From assembly GCA_949957035.1 (NCBI GenBank), contig CATLIP010000141.1:1-6482 (forward strand): a stretch of 6,482 bases of DNA. Direction: 5' to 3'. Shown here in pieces: positions 1 through 6,161 of this stretch. The stretch's first letter is position 1. Every line of letters begins with the position of its first letter. A program made the translations under genes and the position numbers. The stretch comes from an uncultured Lachnospiraceae bacterium (GTDB lineage Bacteria > Bacillota_A > Clostridia > Lachnospirales > Lachnospiraceae). The notes under the pieces were generated by a model. That model did no database searches. It was not told where the DNA came from and was given only the letters and a program-made list of their open reading frames with translations.

Positions 1-265
1 GGATGGCGGGCAGCGTAAGGAGTGCCGGTGTGTGGAGAGCGTGGATATTGGGATATACCACACCTGCATCCATGGGTGTAAGTATTGCTATGCCACGGGA
101 AGCCAGGAGAATGCCCGGAACAAGTATGAGCAGCACGACCCGGATTCCCCGCTCCTTGTGGGGCATGTGCGGGGCGATGAAGTGATCAAGGAGCGGGCGG
201 TTACGTCGGGCAGGGATATCCAGATATCGCTGTTTGATCTGCCTGGGATGTATACAGGATTTTAA
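1..265 (+). CDS. DUF1848 family protein, C-terminal fragment
   Basis: The reading frame is open from the left edge (codons begin at base 2) to TAA at 263-265, giving 87 visible residues of a gene that starts outside the window. The fragment carries a dense cysteine cluster, ECRC followed by DIGIYHTCIHGCKYCYA (visible residues 7-31, Cys 8, 10, 22, 26 and 29), then DPDSPLLVGH and the terminal stretch SLFDLPGMYTGF. The DIG-Y-x-x-C-x-H-x-C-x-YCYA block is the hallmark of the DUF1848 family as I remember it. The cysteine spacing suggests an iron-sulfur or zinc site, but the biochemical function of the family is not established. A GTG at 32 lies inside the cysteine cluster and is not a credible start. 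The next gene begins 25 bases downstream with its own ribosome site. Confidence 0.75.
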   Translation, partial: DGGQRKECRCVESVDIGIYHTCIHGCKYCYATGSQENARNKYEQHDPDSPLLVGHVRGDEVIKERAVTSGRDIQISLFDLPGMYTGF

Positions 266-290
266 AAGGATGATAAGGAGGCGAGAAAGG

Positions 291-1151
291 GTGGAAAAGA
301 GGTTACGCATCATTACACGTATTATGGTGATTGTACTTATAATATTAATCATTATACTTGCAGCCGTGATTTTTTTCAAAATGAAAGATACGAAGGAAGA
401 CGATTCAGATAAGGGCAAAAAAACACCCGACACAGAGCAGACTTCCGATGGGGAAGGGTCGTTAGACGCCCCGGCTGCCATGCAGGACATTCAAACTCTG
501 GGGGTTGGCGCCATAGTTGACAAGGCGCAGATAGATACGGGGATGCTTGACGCATATTTCACAGCAGATGAGATTAACGACGGTATTTTCCAATATATGT
601 ATGGAAAGTCTTTTGTGGATAATGAGAACATCACTCGAGAGCAGCTGCGGTATGTTAAGGTTCTTCACTACAACTTTAACCATGAGATTCAGGTTGGAGA
701 GTTAATCGTGAATGTCAATATTGCGGAGGATGTAAGAAATATTTTCCGGGAATTGTTTGAGCAGGAGTATGAGATTGCATCAATGTTTTTGATTGAGAAT
801 TACTGGATGGAGGACGGCAGCACTTCTGATAAAAATTCCATTGAAAATAATAATACGTCGGCATTTAACTATAGAACCATTGCGGGGACGGAGGAGTTGT
901 CCAATCATGCTTTGGGATATGCAATCGATATCAATCCTCTTCAGAATCCATATGTAGCGTACAATGCAGACGGAAGCTTTAAAGAGGTCTACAAGGATAT
1001 GGAGATGTATATTGACAGGGCAAACGGCGCGCCCCATATGATTGGGCATGAGGATGTCTGTTATCAGATTTTCACAAAGTATGGATTTACTTGGGGAGGA
1101 GACTGGACAGACCCTATCGATTACCAGCATTTTGAGAAGAAGTTGGAATAA
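291..1151 (+). CDS. Membrane-anchored M15-family D,D-carboxypeptidase-like peptidase
   Basis: This 286-residue protein is a predicted zinc peptidase acting on peptidoglycan stem peptides outside the membrane. GTG at 291 is chosen as the start because AAGGAGG at 275-281 sits 9 bases before it; the upstream in-frame ATGs at 234 and 270 overlap the previous gene or precede the ribosome site. Residues 7-29 form one hydrophobic segment after a basic start, giving a signal-anchor with the rest outside. A charged, low-complexity linker follows (about 31-60). The C-terminal catalytic domain shows SNHALGYAIDIN (about 204-215), which supplies zinc ligands His206 and Asp213, and GFTWGGDW then DYQHFE (about 265-282), which supplies His280 and the catalytic Asp277. 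This layout fits the M15C/VanY-like group (Peptidase_M15_4). All expected metal and catalytic residues are present, so it is probably active. Whether it cleaves D-Ala-D-Ala or L-Ala-D-Glu bonds cannot be told from sequence. It is not evidence of vancomycin resistance, since no van genes are nearby. Confidence 0.85.
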   Translation: MEKRLRIITRIMVIVLIILIIILAAVIFFKMKDTKEDDSDKGKKTPDTEQTSDGEGSLDAPAAMQDIQTLGVGAIVDKAQIDTGMLDAYFTADEINDGIFQYMYGKSFVDNENITREQLRYVKVLHYNFNHEIQVGELIVNVNIAEDVRNIFRELFEQEYEIASMFLIENYWMEDGSTSDKNSIENNNTSAFNYRTIAGTEELSNHALGYAIDINPLQNPYVAYNADGSFKEVYKDMEMYIDRANGAPHMIGHEDVCYQIFTKYGFTWGGDWTDPIDYQHFEKKLE

Positions 1152-1180
1152 AAATTTTGAGGGAATTTTAAAATTTCATA

Positions 1181-1209
1181 TTGACATAATCCCCCGATTG
1201 GGCTATAAT
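1181..1209 (+). promoter_or_regulatory. Consensus sigma-A promoter of tRNA-Arg
   Basis: TTGACA at 1181-1186 and TATAAT at 1204-1209 are both perfect consensus boxes separated by the ideal 17 bases. Transcription would begin near 1216, about 25 bases before the mature tRNA. Such strength is typical of stable-RNA genes. Confidence 0.88.
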
Positions 1210-1240
1210 AAATTTCGTTGTAAAACAAGTTTATAACCAT

Positions 1241-1314
1241 GTGGGCGTAGCTCAGCTGGATAGAGCGTCTGGCTACGGACCAGAAGGTCGGGGGTTCGAA
1301 TCCTCTCGCCCACG
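1241..1314 (+). tRNA. tRNA-Arg (anticodon ACG)
   Basis: A complete 74-nt cloverleaf can be folded by hand. The acceptor stem is GTGGGCG (1241-1247) with CGCCCAC (1307-1313), with discriminator G1314. The D stem is GCTC with GAGC. The anticodon stem is TCTGG (1268-1272) with CCAGA (1280-1284), and the T arm is GGGGG-TTCGAAT-CCTCT. The seven-base anticodon loop CTACGGA puts ACG at 1275-1277. It reads CGN arginine codons; A34 is expected to be converted to inosine by TadA. CCA is not encoded, so it must be added after transcription. It has its own promoter and terminator and appears to be a solitary gene. Confidence 0.97.
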
Positions 1315-1320
1315 TTAAAG

Positions 1321-1349
1321 TCCTTGCAGTTTTGCTGCAGGGATTTTTT
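1321..1349 (+). terminator. Rho-independent terminator of tRNA-Arg
   Basis: TCCTTGCAG (1321-1329) pairs with CTGCAGGGA (1335-1343) in a 9-bp stem with one G-U pair and a 5-base loop, followed by six T residues (1344-1349). It lies 6 bases after the tRNA and closes this unit. Confidence 0.9.
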
Positions 1350-1447
1350 AAAAATATACCGGTGATTGACACACTTATCAATATGGGGCCGTTTTAAGAC
1401 ATGGGTTGTGCCAACACCTGCCGGATGTCTAATGGAGGAATCTGAAG

Positions 1448-1606
1448 ATGGAAAAGAGAGTGATTATGTGTGAAGTATGCCGCAATAACTGCCGCATGGA
1501 GGCGGAGGTTGAGGACGGAGAGGTAATCGACGTCACAGGCAACGGGTGCATGAAAGGGTATATATTTGCCCAGAATGCAGTTAAAGAGGAAGCGGACAAC
1601 TCATAG
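1448..1606 (+). CDS. Small four-cysteine protein, DUF1667-like N-terminal domain
   Basis: This is a 52-residue ORF starting at ATG 1448, with GGAGGA at 1434-1439 placed 8 bases upstream. The sequence holds MCEVCRNNCRMEAEVEDGE (from residue 7) and then VTGNGCMKGYIFAQ (about 29-42). The four cysteines (8, 11, 15, 34) follow a C-x2-C-x3-C-x18-C pattern, and the GN-x-C-x-x-G-x-x-x-A block resembles the start of DUF1667 proteins. The related spacing in molybdopterin oxidoreductase Fe4S4 domains suggests a metal or iron-sulfur site. DUF1667 proteins are usually about twice this length, so this is either a stand-alone minimal domain or a truncated gene. The reading frame past the stop gives no recognisable DUF1667 continuation. 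The good ribosome site and ordered residue pattern argue for a real gene. It stands alone between the tRNA terminator and the pfp promoter, so context gives no function. Confidence 0.65.
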   Translation: MEKRVIMCEVCRNNCRMEAEVEDGEVIDVTGNGCMKGYIFAQNAVKEEADNS

Positions 1607-1630
1607 AGAGATCATAGAGAGATCATGAGA
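1601..1630 (+). repeat. 11-bp tandem repeat over the stop codon
   Basis: TCATAGAGAGA occurs twice head to tail (1601-1611 and 1612-1622), followed by a partial third copy TCATGAGA (1623-1630). The first unit contains the TAG stop of the small four-cysteine gene. It looks like a slippage duplication. Confidence 0.8.
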
Positions 1631-1637
1631 TTTTTTG

Positions 1638-1666
1638 TAGACATTTGCGGTGAAATATATTACTAT
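1638..1666 (+). promoter_or_regulatory. Probable pfp promoter
   Basis: TAGACA at 1638-1643 (5 of 6 to consensus) is 17 bases from TACTAT at 1661-1666 (4 of 6). TATAGT at 1664-1669 is a better -10 box but would need a 20-base spacer. Transcription would start near 1673-1676, about 35 bases before the pfp start codon. This is the only good promoter candidate between the small gene and pfp. Confidence 0.55.
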
Positions 1667-1710
1667 AGTAATATCGTGAGCAATTTATAAGAAAGAAAGG
1701 AATATGGACT

Positions 1711-2985
1711 ATGAAGAGAAATGTTATTGTAGGACAGTCAGGAGGACCGACAGCGGCGATTAACTCAAGTCTGGCAGGAGTTTACCGTACAGCCAAGGAT
1801 CGTGGGGCGCAGAAGGTATATGGAATGCTTCACGGCGTACAGGGATTATTGGAAGAGAATTATATTGATTTGGCAGACCATATTAAGACTGAATTGGATG
1901 TAGAGCTGCTTAAGAGAACGCCGGCAGCATTTTTGGGTTCATGCCGTTATAAGCTCCCGGAGATTCATGAGAACCGTGAGGTTTATGATAAGATTTTTGA
2001 GATTCTGGAGAAGCTGGATATTGAAGCATTTATCTATATCGGCGGGAACGACTCCATGGATACAATCAAGAAGCTGTCTGATTATGCGATTATCACAGGA
2101 TTTTCAACCAGATTCATCGGATGCCCGAAGACCATTGATAATGACCTTGCGCTGACCGACCATACGCCCGGATATGGAAGCGCCGCAAAGTACATCGGTA
2201 CTTCTATGAAGGAGATTATCCGTGACAGTTTCTGCTTAGAGACAGAGAACGGAATTGTTACGATTGTAGAGATTATGGGACGTAACGCAGGATGGCTTAC
2301 AGGTTCCGCGGCATTGTCCGAGGGTGAGGACTGTGAAGGACCGGATCTGATTTATCTGCCGGAGACTACTTTCGATTTGCGGGCGTTTGGCGACAGAGTA
2401 AGAGAACTGTTAGAGAAGAAGACGTCTATCGTGGTTGCCGTATCAGAAGGAATCCGTACCGCAGACGGAACTTATGTATGTGAGCTTGGCAATAACATTG
2501 ATTTTGTTGATGCATTTGGACATAAGCAGTTATCCGGAACGGCGTCTTATCTTGCAAGCTATATCGCAGGCGAGATGGGATGTAAGACACGCGCGATTGA
2601 GCTTAGTACGCTGCAGCGTTCTGCATCACATGCAGCATCCCGTGTAGATATTCTCGAAGCATACCAGGTAGGCGGCGCTGCTGTGAAGGCGGCCGACGAG
2701 GGCGATACCGGTAAGATGGTAGTATTGCAGAGATTATCCGACGATCCGTACCAGTGCGGAACAGAAGTGAAGGATGTTCATAAGATTGCGAACGATGAGA
2801 AGCTTGTTCCGAGAGAGTGGGTTAATGAGGAAGGAACATATGTTACAAGTGAGTTTATTTCCTATGTAAGACCGTTGATTCAGGGTGATGTATCGCCTGT
2901 AATGGTTGACGGTATCCCGAGACATCTGTATACGCCAAGAGAGTTAAGCTATAGACAGAAAAAGGGTAACGTAGCAGAATCATAA
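1711..2985 (+). CDS. pfp: Pyrophosphate-dependent 6-phosphofructokinase
   Basis: This 424-residue protein is predicted to phosphorylate fructose 6-phosphate to fructose 1,6-bisphosphate in the cytoplasm using pyrophosphate, in a reversible glycolytic step. The N-terminal GQSGGPTAAIN (8-18) is the phosphate-binding loop of the family. GGNDS (111-115) carries Asp114 where ATP-using enzymes have Gly (E. coli PfkA Gly104). PKTIDND (139-145) carries Lys140 where they have Gly (PfkA Gly124). The Asp/Lys pair is the established marker of PPi use. Asp143 is the catalytic base, and MGRNAGW (189-195) belongs to the sugar-phosphate site. The length exceeds the roughly 320 residues of bacterial ATP-PFK and fits PPi-PFK-like groups. 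AAAGG at 1696-1700 supports the ATG start. It has its own promoter and strong terminator, so it is probably a single-gene unit. Donor choice is inferred from these two residues. Confidence 0.93.
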   Translation: MKRNVIVGQSGGPTAAINSSLAGVYRTAKDRGAQKVYGMLHGVQGLLEENYIDLADHIKTELDVELLKRTPAAFLGSCRYKLPEIHENREVYDKIFEILEKLDIEAFIYIGGNDSMDTIKKLSDYAIITGFSTRFIGCPKTIDNDLALTDHTPGYGSAAKYIGTSMKEIIRDSFCLETENGIVTIVEIMGRNAGWLTGSAALSEGEDCEGPDLIYLPETTFDLRAFGDRVRELLEKKTSIVVAVSEGIRTADGTYVCELGNNIDFVDAFGHKQLSGTASYLASYIAGEMGCKTRAIELSTLQRSASHAASRVDILEAYQVGGAAVKAADEGDTGKMVVLQRLSDDPYQCGTEVKDVHKIANDEKLVPREWVNEEGTYVTSEFISYVRPLIQGDVSPVMVDGIPRHLYTPRELSYRQKKGNVAES

Positions 2986-2991
2986 AAGAAT

Positions 2992-3033
2992 AAAACCGTT
3001 GTATGCCTGATGAAGGCGTGCAGCGGTTTTTTT
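2992..3033 (+). terminator. Strong Rho-independent terminator of pfp
   Basis: AAAACCGTTGTATGCC (2992-3007) pairs along its full 16 bases with GGCGTGCAGCGGTTTT (3015-3030), including three G-U pairs, around a 7-base loop. The T run extends from 3027 to 3033. It begins 6 bases after the pfp stop. Confidence 0.93.
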
Positions 3034-3111
3034 GTCGTAAAGAAACCTTTGTTTCAAGGATGTTTTATAGAAATAGTTGATAAGACATATATAATTATAA
3101 AAATTAATGAT

Positions 3112-3141
3112 TAGACATACAGGCAGGGAACGCTTTATACT
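3112..3141 (+). promoter_or_regulatory. Probable promoter of the ABC importer operon
   Basis: TAGACA (3112-3117) and TATACT (3136-3141), each 5 of 6 to consensus, are 18 bases apart. Transcription would start near 3148, giving a short leader of about 27 bases before the ATPase gene. That leaves no room downstream of the start point for a riboswitch. The stretch from the pfp terminator to this promoter (3034-3111) is AT-rich, and I see no other clear element in it. Confidence 0.65.
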
Positions 3142-3174
3142 TGAGAATGTATATAGATTGGGGGCTTTAGGAAT

Positions 3175-3969
3175 ATGGGGAATATTGTCATTAGAGATAT
3201 GTCTTTTTCTTACGAAGAGGGCGGGAAGGTTATTCTGAAGGATATTAATACAGAGATTCAGGCAGGCGAATTTGTCTGTGTTCTGGGACAGTCCGGATGC
3301 GGGAAGAGTACGCTGCTTCGTCTGATTGCAGGCCTTGAAAGCCCCACAACCGGTGAATTGTTGATTGACGGGGAGAAGATACAGGGAGCGAGTCTGAGAC
3401 GGGGGGTTGTTTTTCAGGATTATGGACTGTTTCCATGGATGACGGCAGGGGAAAATATTATACTGGCGCTAAAACAGCGTTTCCCGGAGAAGAAAAAGCA
3501 GGAGCTTAAGACAATAACAGTCGATATGCTGAAAAGAGTGGGGCTGGAAGAGACTGTCTTTGGGAAACTTCCGAAAGAGTTATCGGGAGGTATGAAGCAG
3601 CGTTGCGCCATTGCCCAGTCTTTCAGTATAGACCCGCCGATTCTATTGATGGACGAGCCGTTTGGAGCGTTGGATGCGGTGACGCGGACAAGGCTTCAGG
3701 ATTTAGTGCTTGAGTTATGGGCGCAGGGTGAGCCGAAGAAGACGGTCTTTTTTGTAACTCACGACGTGGATGAGGCCATGCTGCTTGCGAACCGTATTCT
3801 TGTATTGGGGCAGTCGCCCAGCAATATAATCTATGATTGTCTGATTCCTGAGGAGAAACGGCCCACAAGGGCAACACAATTTGAAGATGCAGAAGTTTTA
3901 AAGATGCGTACAGAGCTGATTCGCCAGATTAATATGGATGTGGCAAGCCATGCAGGGCAGTCGGTATAG
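3175..3969 (+). CDS. ABC importer ATPase, nitrate/sulfonate/taurine-type (SsuB/TauB-like)
   Basis: This 264-residue protein is the ATP-hydrolysing subunit that would sit on the cytoplasmic face of the permease encoded downstream. The motifs are complete and in order: Walker A GQSGCGKST (38-46), Q-loop Gln81 in VVFQDYGLFPWMT, signature LSGGMKQR (136-143), Walker B ILLMDE (156-161), D-loop ALDA (165-168) and switch His196 in FVTHDVDEA. The FQDYGLFPW and THDVDEA wording is typical of the SsuB/TauB/NrtD branch. Length is normal for that branch. The ribosome site is weak (TAGGA, 3168-3172, close to the ATG), although this is the first gene of the operon. The lipoprotein gene follows after 67 bases. 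Activity is well supported; the substrate is not determined by this subunit. Confidence 0.92.
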   Translation: MGNIVIRDMSFSYEEGGKVILKDINTEIQAGEFVCVLGQSGCGKSTLLRLIAGLESPTTGELLIDGEKIQGASLRRGVVFQDYGLFPWMTAGENIILALKQRFPEKKKQELKTITVDMLKRVGLEETVFGKLPKELSGGMKQRCAIAQSFSIDPPILLMDEPFGALDAVTRTRLQDLVLELWAQGEPKKTVFFVTHDVDEAMLLANRILVLGQSPSNIIYDCLIPEEKRPTRATQFEDAEVLKMRTELIRQINMDVASHAGQSV

Positions 3970-4036
3970 ACAGGGAATGGAATCCTGCTATATATAGAAA
4001 GAGAACAAAAGAGGTTTGTTAAAGAAAGGAGAAACT

Positions 4037-5179
4037 ATGAAGAGAAGGATTTTTGCAATGCTTTTGGCTGCAGCCATGACATTTAGCCTGGCGGCATGCG
4101 GGGGCGGCGCAGGAGAAGAAAACGGTCAGGAAAAAGAAGAGACAAAAACAGAAGACAATGCGCAAGAAGGTGACGACGCAGGCGAAGACGCGGATGCACC
4201 GGAGCAGAGCGTGGTCAAATGGAACTGTGGAACAAGCGGTAATGTACTCCTTACTATTGCAGAGGATAAGGGATATCTGGAGGAAGAGGGCATTAGCATA
4301 GAATATGTTCAGGCCAATGCCAATGCAGACGCCATGACGCTTCTGGCCACAGGAAAAGTAGACGTTGTTTCAAATTCCGGTACGAGCAATCCGCTCCAGC
4401 AGATTGCCTCAGGCGTTGATTTAACGATTTTTGGCGGTCATATGGTAGAAGGATGTATGCCGGTGGTTGCCAAGAAGGGCGCGGAATGGAAGGGCATAGA
4501 ATCATTTGTCGGCAAAAAAGTAGCCGTTAATCCAAGCTACTTTGCATTTACAGGCGCGGTTATGGACCTTGGATATGATAACCCGCTGGAGGTTGTAGAT
4601 TGGGAGATTTATTCTGATTATAATGATGCATTGGCAGCCGTAACCCGCGGAGATGTGGAGTATGCGCTTATGGGAACCGGCCAGAATCTTTCCGTACAGG
4701 AAATGGCGCAGAACGGCGAGATAGACATTGTAAGCTACCAGAGCGAGATTATGGAAAACTATTCCTGCTGCCGTATGGAGGCCCAGACAAAATGGGTGAA
4801 CGACAATCCCAATACAGTAAAGGCAATTATCAGAGCTTTATTGCGCGCGCAGGCTTACTATGAGGATAATAAGGAAGAGGCAGTTAAGTTACATGCCAAA
4901 AAAATAGAAGCTACGGAGGAATATGTGGCGGCATATATGTTAGACGACGAGCATTACTTTGTAAGCGTGGACCCGCTTAAAAATTCTGTCATTCGTGCAT
5001 GGGAGATTCTGGATAAGACGGGCTTCTTAGACGAGAAGGCAAAAGAGATTGACATTGAAGACCATATGAATACGGCTCTGTATGAAGAGGCGCTGGCAGA
5101 AGCGACCGAGCTCTACGGAGACGAAGCGCCTGAATTTTATGAAGAGGCGAAAGCATTCTATGAGGAAAATGATAAGTAA
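4037..5179 (+). CDS. Substrate-binding lipoprotein, NMT1/SsuA-like
   Basis: This 380-residue lipoprotein is predicted to capture the substrate outside the cell and hand it to the permease. ATG 4037 is preferred because AAAGGAG (4025-4031) is 5 bases upstream and the next residues form a perfect lipoprotein signal: MKRR, a hydrophobic core, then the lipobox LAAC with Cys21 as the lipidated residue. A TTG 21 bases upstream is rejected because it precedes the ribosome site. Residues 22-58 are a very acidic, Gly/Glu/Asp-rich flexible linker. The binding domain starts near residue 60 (VVKWNCGTSGNVLLTIAEDKGYLEEEGI) and carries features of the NMT1/THI5-like or SsuA-like type II fold, such as the AEDKGYLEEEGI helix and GKVDVVSNSGT near 105-115. 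This family binds sulfonates, nitrate, bicarbonate, thiamine precursors and other small molecules, so the substrate stays open. The C-terminal 40 residues are again rich in Glu and Asp. Confidence 0.88.
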   Translation: MKRRIFAMLLAAAMTFSLAACGGGAGEENGQEKEETKTEDNAQEGDDAGEDADAPEQSVVKWNCGTSGNVLLTIAEDKGYLEEEGISIEYVQANANADAMTLLATGKVDVVSNSGTSNPLQQIASGVDLTIFGGHMVEGCMPVVAKKGAEWKGIESFVGKKVAVNPSYFAFTGAVMDLGYDNPLEVVDWEIYSDYNDALAAVTRGDVEYALMGTGQNLSVQEMAQNGEIDIVSYQSEIMENYSCCRMEAQTKWVNDNPNTVKAIIRALLRAQAYYEDNKEEAVKLHAKKIEATEEYVAAYMLDDEHYFVSVDPLKNSVIRAWEILDKTGFLDEKAKEIDIEDHMNTALYEEALAEATELYGDEAPEFYEEAKAFYEENDK

Positions 5180-5942
5180 GATGTACAAAGCAGAAGCCTT
5201 TATAAAAAAATACTGGATTACATTTTGTATCTTTTTAGGATTGGTACTTTTATATATTTTTGTGACGGAAAAAGGGTTGGTGAATCCCTATCTTTTTCCG
5301 TCCACAGATGCAATCAGGACGGCTTTTAAGGACAGCAAGGGAATGATGTTAGGAAACATGCTGGCATCCTTCAAGCTGCTGATACCATCCATTATCGTTT
5401 CGCTGCTGATTGCTTTGTTTCTCGGTACGATTATGGGAATGAATGAAAGGATTCGAGAGATTCTGCATCCGGTTATTTATGCATTTTCTGTGATACCATC
5501 TATTCTCCTGTCGCCTTTCGTCTTGCTTTTAGCGCCGGATTTATTTACGGCATCCGTATTTCTGATTGTCTATAATATCGTGTGGGCTACATTGTTTGCC
5601 ACGATTACGGGTATTATGACCATTGATAAGCGGTATCTGGATAAGGCGGCAACTTTGGAACTTGGCGGGCTTAAGCTGCTTGTGAAGGTAATTCTTCCGG
5701 CAGCCAGCCCGTCCATATTGGCGGGATTCGTCAATTCATTGAGAAGTTCCTTTGTTATGCTGGTGTATGCGGAGATGTACGGAGCCGGGGAAGGTATGGG
5801 GTATTTTGTAAAGAAATACGCTGAATTAGGTATTTTTGCAAATACTTGGGTCGGTTTCATATTTATGGTAATCGTATTGGTAATCGTCATGCAGTTATTT
5901 GAACAGTTGAAGAAATATCTGCTGAAATGGACGATTGACTAA
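5169..5942 (+). CDS. ABC importer permease, SsuC-like
   Basis: This membrane subunit has about 257 residues. About six hydrophobic segments can be seen (near 16-33, 70-90, 101-122, 127-147, 183-205 and 223-244). The cytoplasmic EAA loop that docks onto the ATPase is clear: DKAATLELGGLKLL then ILPAASPSILAG (about 158-186). This places it in the binding-protein-dependent transport permease superfamily, and gene order and size fit the SsuC/TauC/NrtB type. The start is uncertain. ATG 5169 overlaps the end of the lipoprotein gene by 11 bases, which suggests translational coupling, with GAGG at 5162-5165 rather close. ATG 5181 lies just after that stop and would give 253 residues. The frame is open further upstream, but those codons overlap the lipoprotein gene and encode an unlikely basic stretch. 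No clear terminator follows before the next promoter. Confidence 0.9.
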   Translation: MISKMYKAEAFIKKYWITFCIFLGLVLLYIFVTEKGLVNPYLFPSTDAIRTAFKDSKGMMLGNMLASFKLLIPSIIVSLLIALFLGTIMGMNERIREILHPVIYAFSVIPSILLSPFVLLLAPDLFTASVFLIVYNIVWATLFATITGIMTIDKRYLDKAATLELGGLKLLVKVILPAASPSILAGFVNSLRSSFVMLVYAEMYGAGEGMGYFVKKYAELGIFANTWVGFIFMVIVLVIVMQLFEQLKKYLLKWTID

Positions 5943-5950
5943 ATTCATAC

Positions 5951-5979
5951 TTGATATTTAGATTTTCATGTGTTATCCT
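5951..5979 (+). promoter_or_regulatory. Promoter of the ABC-F leader, extended -10
   Basis: TTGATA (5951-5956) and TATCCT (5974-5979) are exactly 17 bases apart, and TG at 5971-5972 forms an extended -10 element. Transcription would start near 5986, giving a leader of roughly 290 bases before the ABC-F start codon. That is far longer than needed for translation. Confidence 0.65.
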
Positions 5980-6013
5980 GTTTTTAGAATGAAAACAGAT
6001 TGGAGATGAAAGG

Positions 6014-6034
6014 ATGAAGAAGATTTCTTGCTAA
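6014..6034 (+). CDS. Putative six-residue leader peptide MKKISC
   Basis: ATG AAG AAG ATT TCT TGC TAA begins 8 bases after GGAG (6002-6005), a good ribosome site, and about 28 bases after the predicted transcription start. Its last codons, TTTCTTGCTA (6024-6033), form one arm of the leader's regulatory hairpin. A ribosome stalled here would therefore block that arm. Short leader peptides of this kind control several antibiotic-resistance genes, including ABC-F genes (MsrDL upstream of msrD is an established case). I do not recognise this peptide itself. A second tiny frame, MIVTA at 6037-6054, has no ribosome site. Confidence 0.55.
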   Translation: MKKISC

Positions 6035-6161
6035 TTATGATTGTTACTGCATAACAGTCTTATTGTTATGCTGATAGCAGGAAAGTCGGACATCCTTTCA
6101 TTTTAGAAATAGTGATAGAAGCAATGCCGCCCTTGGAGTGGATCATTGTGCGTATTTCGTG

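Noticed and set aside
234..290. Earlier in-frame starts (ATG 234 and 270) for the M15 peptidase
   Set aside because: ATG 234 overlaps the previous gene, and both precede the AAGGAGG site that fits GTG 291; the added residues do not improve the signal-anchor.
1151..1176. AAATTTT/AAAATTT inverted repeat after the peptidase gene as a terminator
   Set aside because: The stem is only A-T pairs with an 11-base loop and no T run follows, so it is unlikely to terminate transcription.
1366..1397. TTGACA at 1366-1371 as a promoter for the small cysteine gene
   Set aside because: No acceptable -10 box lies 16-18 bases downstream; the closest A/T-rich option is about 20 bases away and poor.
3034..3111. 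Riboswitch or TPP element upstream of the importer
   Set aside because: No conserved riboswitch core is recognisable, and the predicted transcription start lies downstream of this stretch.
3971..3987. CAGGG/TCCTG hairpin between ATPase and lipoprotein genes
   Set aside because: Five pairs and no T run; it could tune expression but is within chance expectation.
5570..5890. Minus-strand reading frame of 106 codons opposite the permease gene
   Set aside because: It lies entirely antisense to a well supported membrane protein gene and its sequence has no recognisable domain.
5978..5998. CTGTTTT/AAAACAG hairpin as terminator of the importer operon
   Set aside because: The stem is weak and followed by ATTGG, not a T run, and it overlaps the -10 box of the next promoter.
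6037..6054. Second mini-ORF MIVTA in the ABC-F leader
   Set aside because: There is no ribosome site before it; reinitiation after MKKISC is possible but unsupported.
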